This document shows positions 5,210-5,258 of a DNA stretch of 5,258 bases, one piece after another. Positions within the stretch are counted from its first letter, which is position 1; each line of letters begins with the position of its first letter. Source of the DNA: Pseudomonadota bacterium (GTDB lineage Bacteria; Pseudomonadota; Gammaproteobacteria; Burkholderiales; Burkholderiaceae_C). The notes below the pieces were generated by a model. That model saw only the letters and a list, made by a program, of their open reading frames with translations, was not told the origin of the DNA and did no database searches. Made by a program: the position numbers and the translations under genes. The stretch spans positions 1 to 5,258 of the forward strand of contig JAUPTP010000210.1 of the NCBI GenBank assembly GCA_030918015.1. The letters are read 5' to 3'.

Positions 5210-5258
5210 ATGGCCGTCGCCTTTCCTGCGGTGCACTTCTCGCGCGCGCCCCCGCCCG

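Noticed and set aside
5210..5258. Possible plus-strand gene start at ATG 5210 running off the right edge
   Set aside because: Only 16 codons are visible, with no Shine-Dalgarno and no recognisable motif; argG might be expected nearby but nothing here supports it.

Overview
This 5.26 kb window is uniformly GC-rich (roughly 70%), with strong G/C third positions. Its gene content points to a betaproteobacterium of the order Burkholderiales, probably the Leptothrix/Rubrivivax/Ideonella neighbourhood. That placement rests on the style of the ArgD, ArgF and DUF3579 proteins as I remember them, not on a search. No mobile element, rRNA, tRNA or CRISPR array is visible.

Layout from left to right. The left third is a leftward pair. 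A cytochrome P450 is cut by the window edge (1-510, minus), and upstream of it lies a membrane-segmented alpha/beta hydrolase with a GHSVG nucleophile elbow (526-1752, minus). The two genes are in the same reading frame, separated by one TGA and five sense codons, and look like a two-gene operon. Next is a DUF3579 protein (1891-2229, minus), closed by an intrinsic terminator at 1862-1883. A 324-bp divergent intergenic region (2230-2553) follows, with two adjacent palindromes on the DUF3579 side and a -10-like box, a G+C hairpin with a T run, and a ribosome binding site on the argD side.

The rightward operon argD-argF (2554-3765 and 3783-4724) encodes two arginine-biosynthesis steps: transamination of N-acetylglutamate semialdehyde to N-acetylornithine, and carbamoylation of ornithine to citrulline. 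Ornithine release between the two steps (argJ or argE) and argininosuccinate synthase (argG) are not in the window. argF meets, tail to tail with a 5-nt gap, a leftward hypothetical gene of 132 codons (4730-5128). The last 130 bases are its upstream region and carry a 17-bp palindrome.

The most interesting unexplained signals are non-coding: a nested inverted repeat against the start codon of the hydrolase (1755-1808), the paired palindromes before DUF3579, a TGCTGC-N3-GCAGCA dyad that occurs upstream of two different leftward genes, and the hairpin at the presumed 5' end of the argD mRNA. The most interesting protein-level signal is the hydrolase/P450 pair. I see no clear evidence of a wholly new system; the arginine part is ordinary housekeeping.
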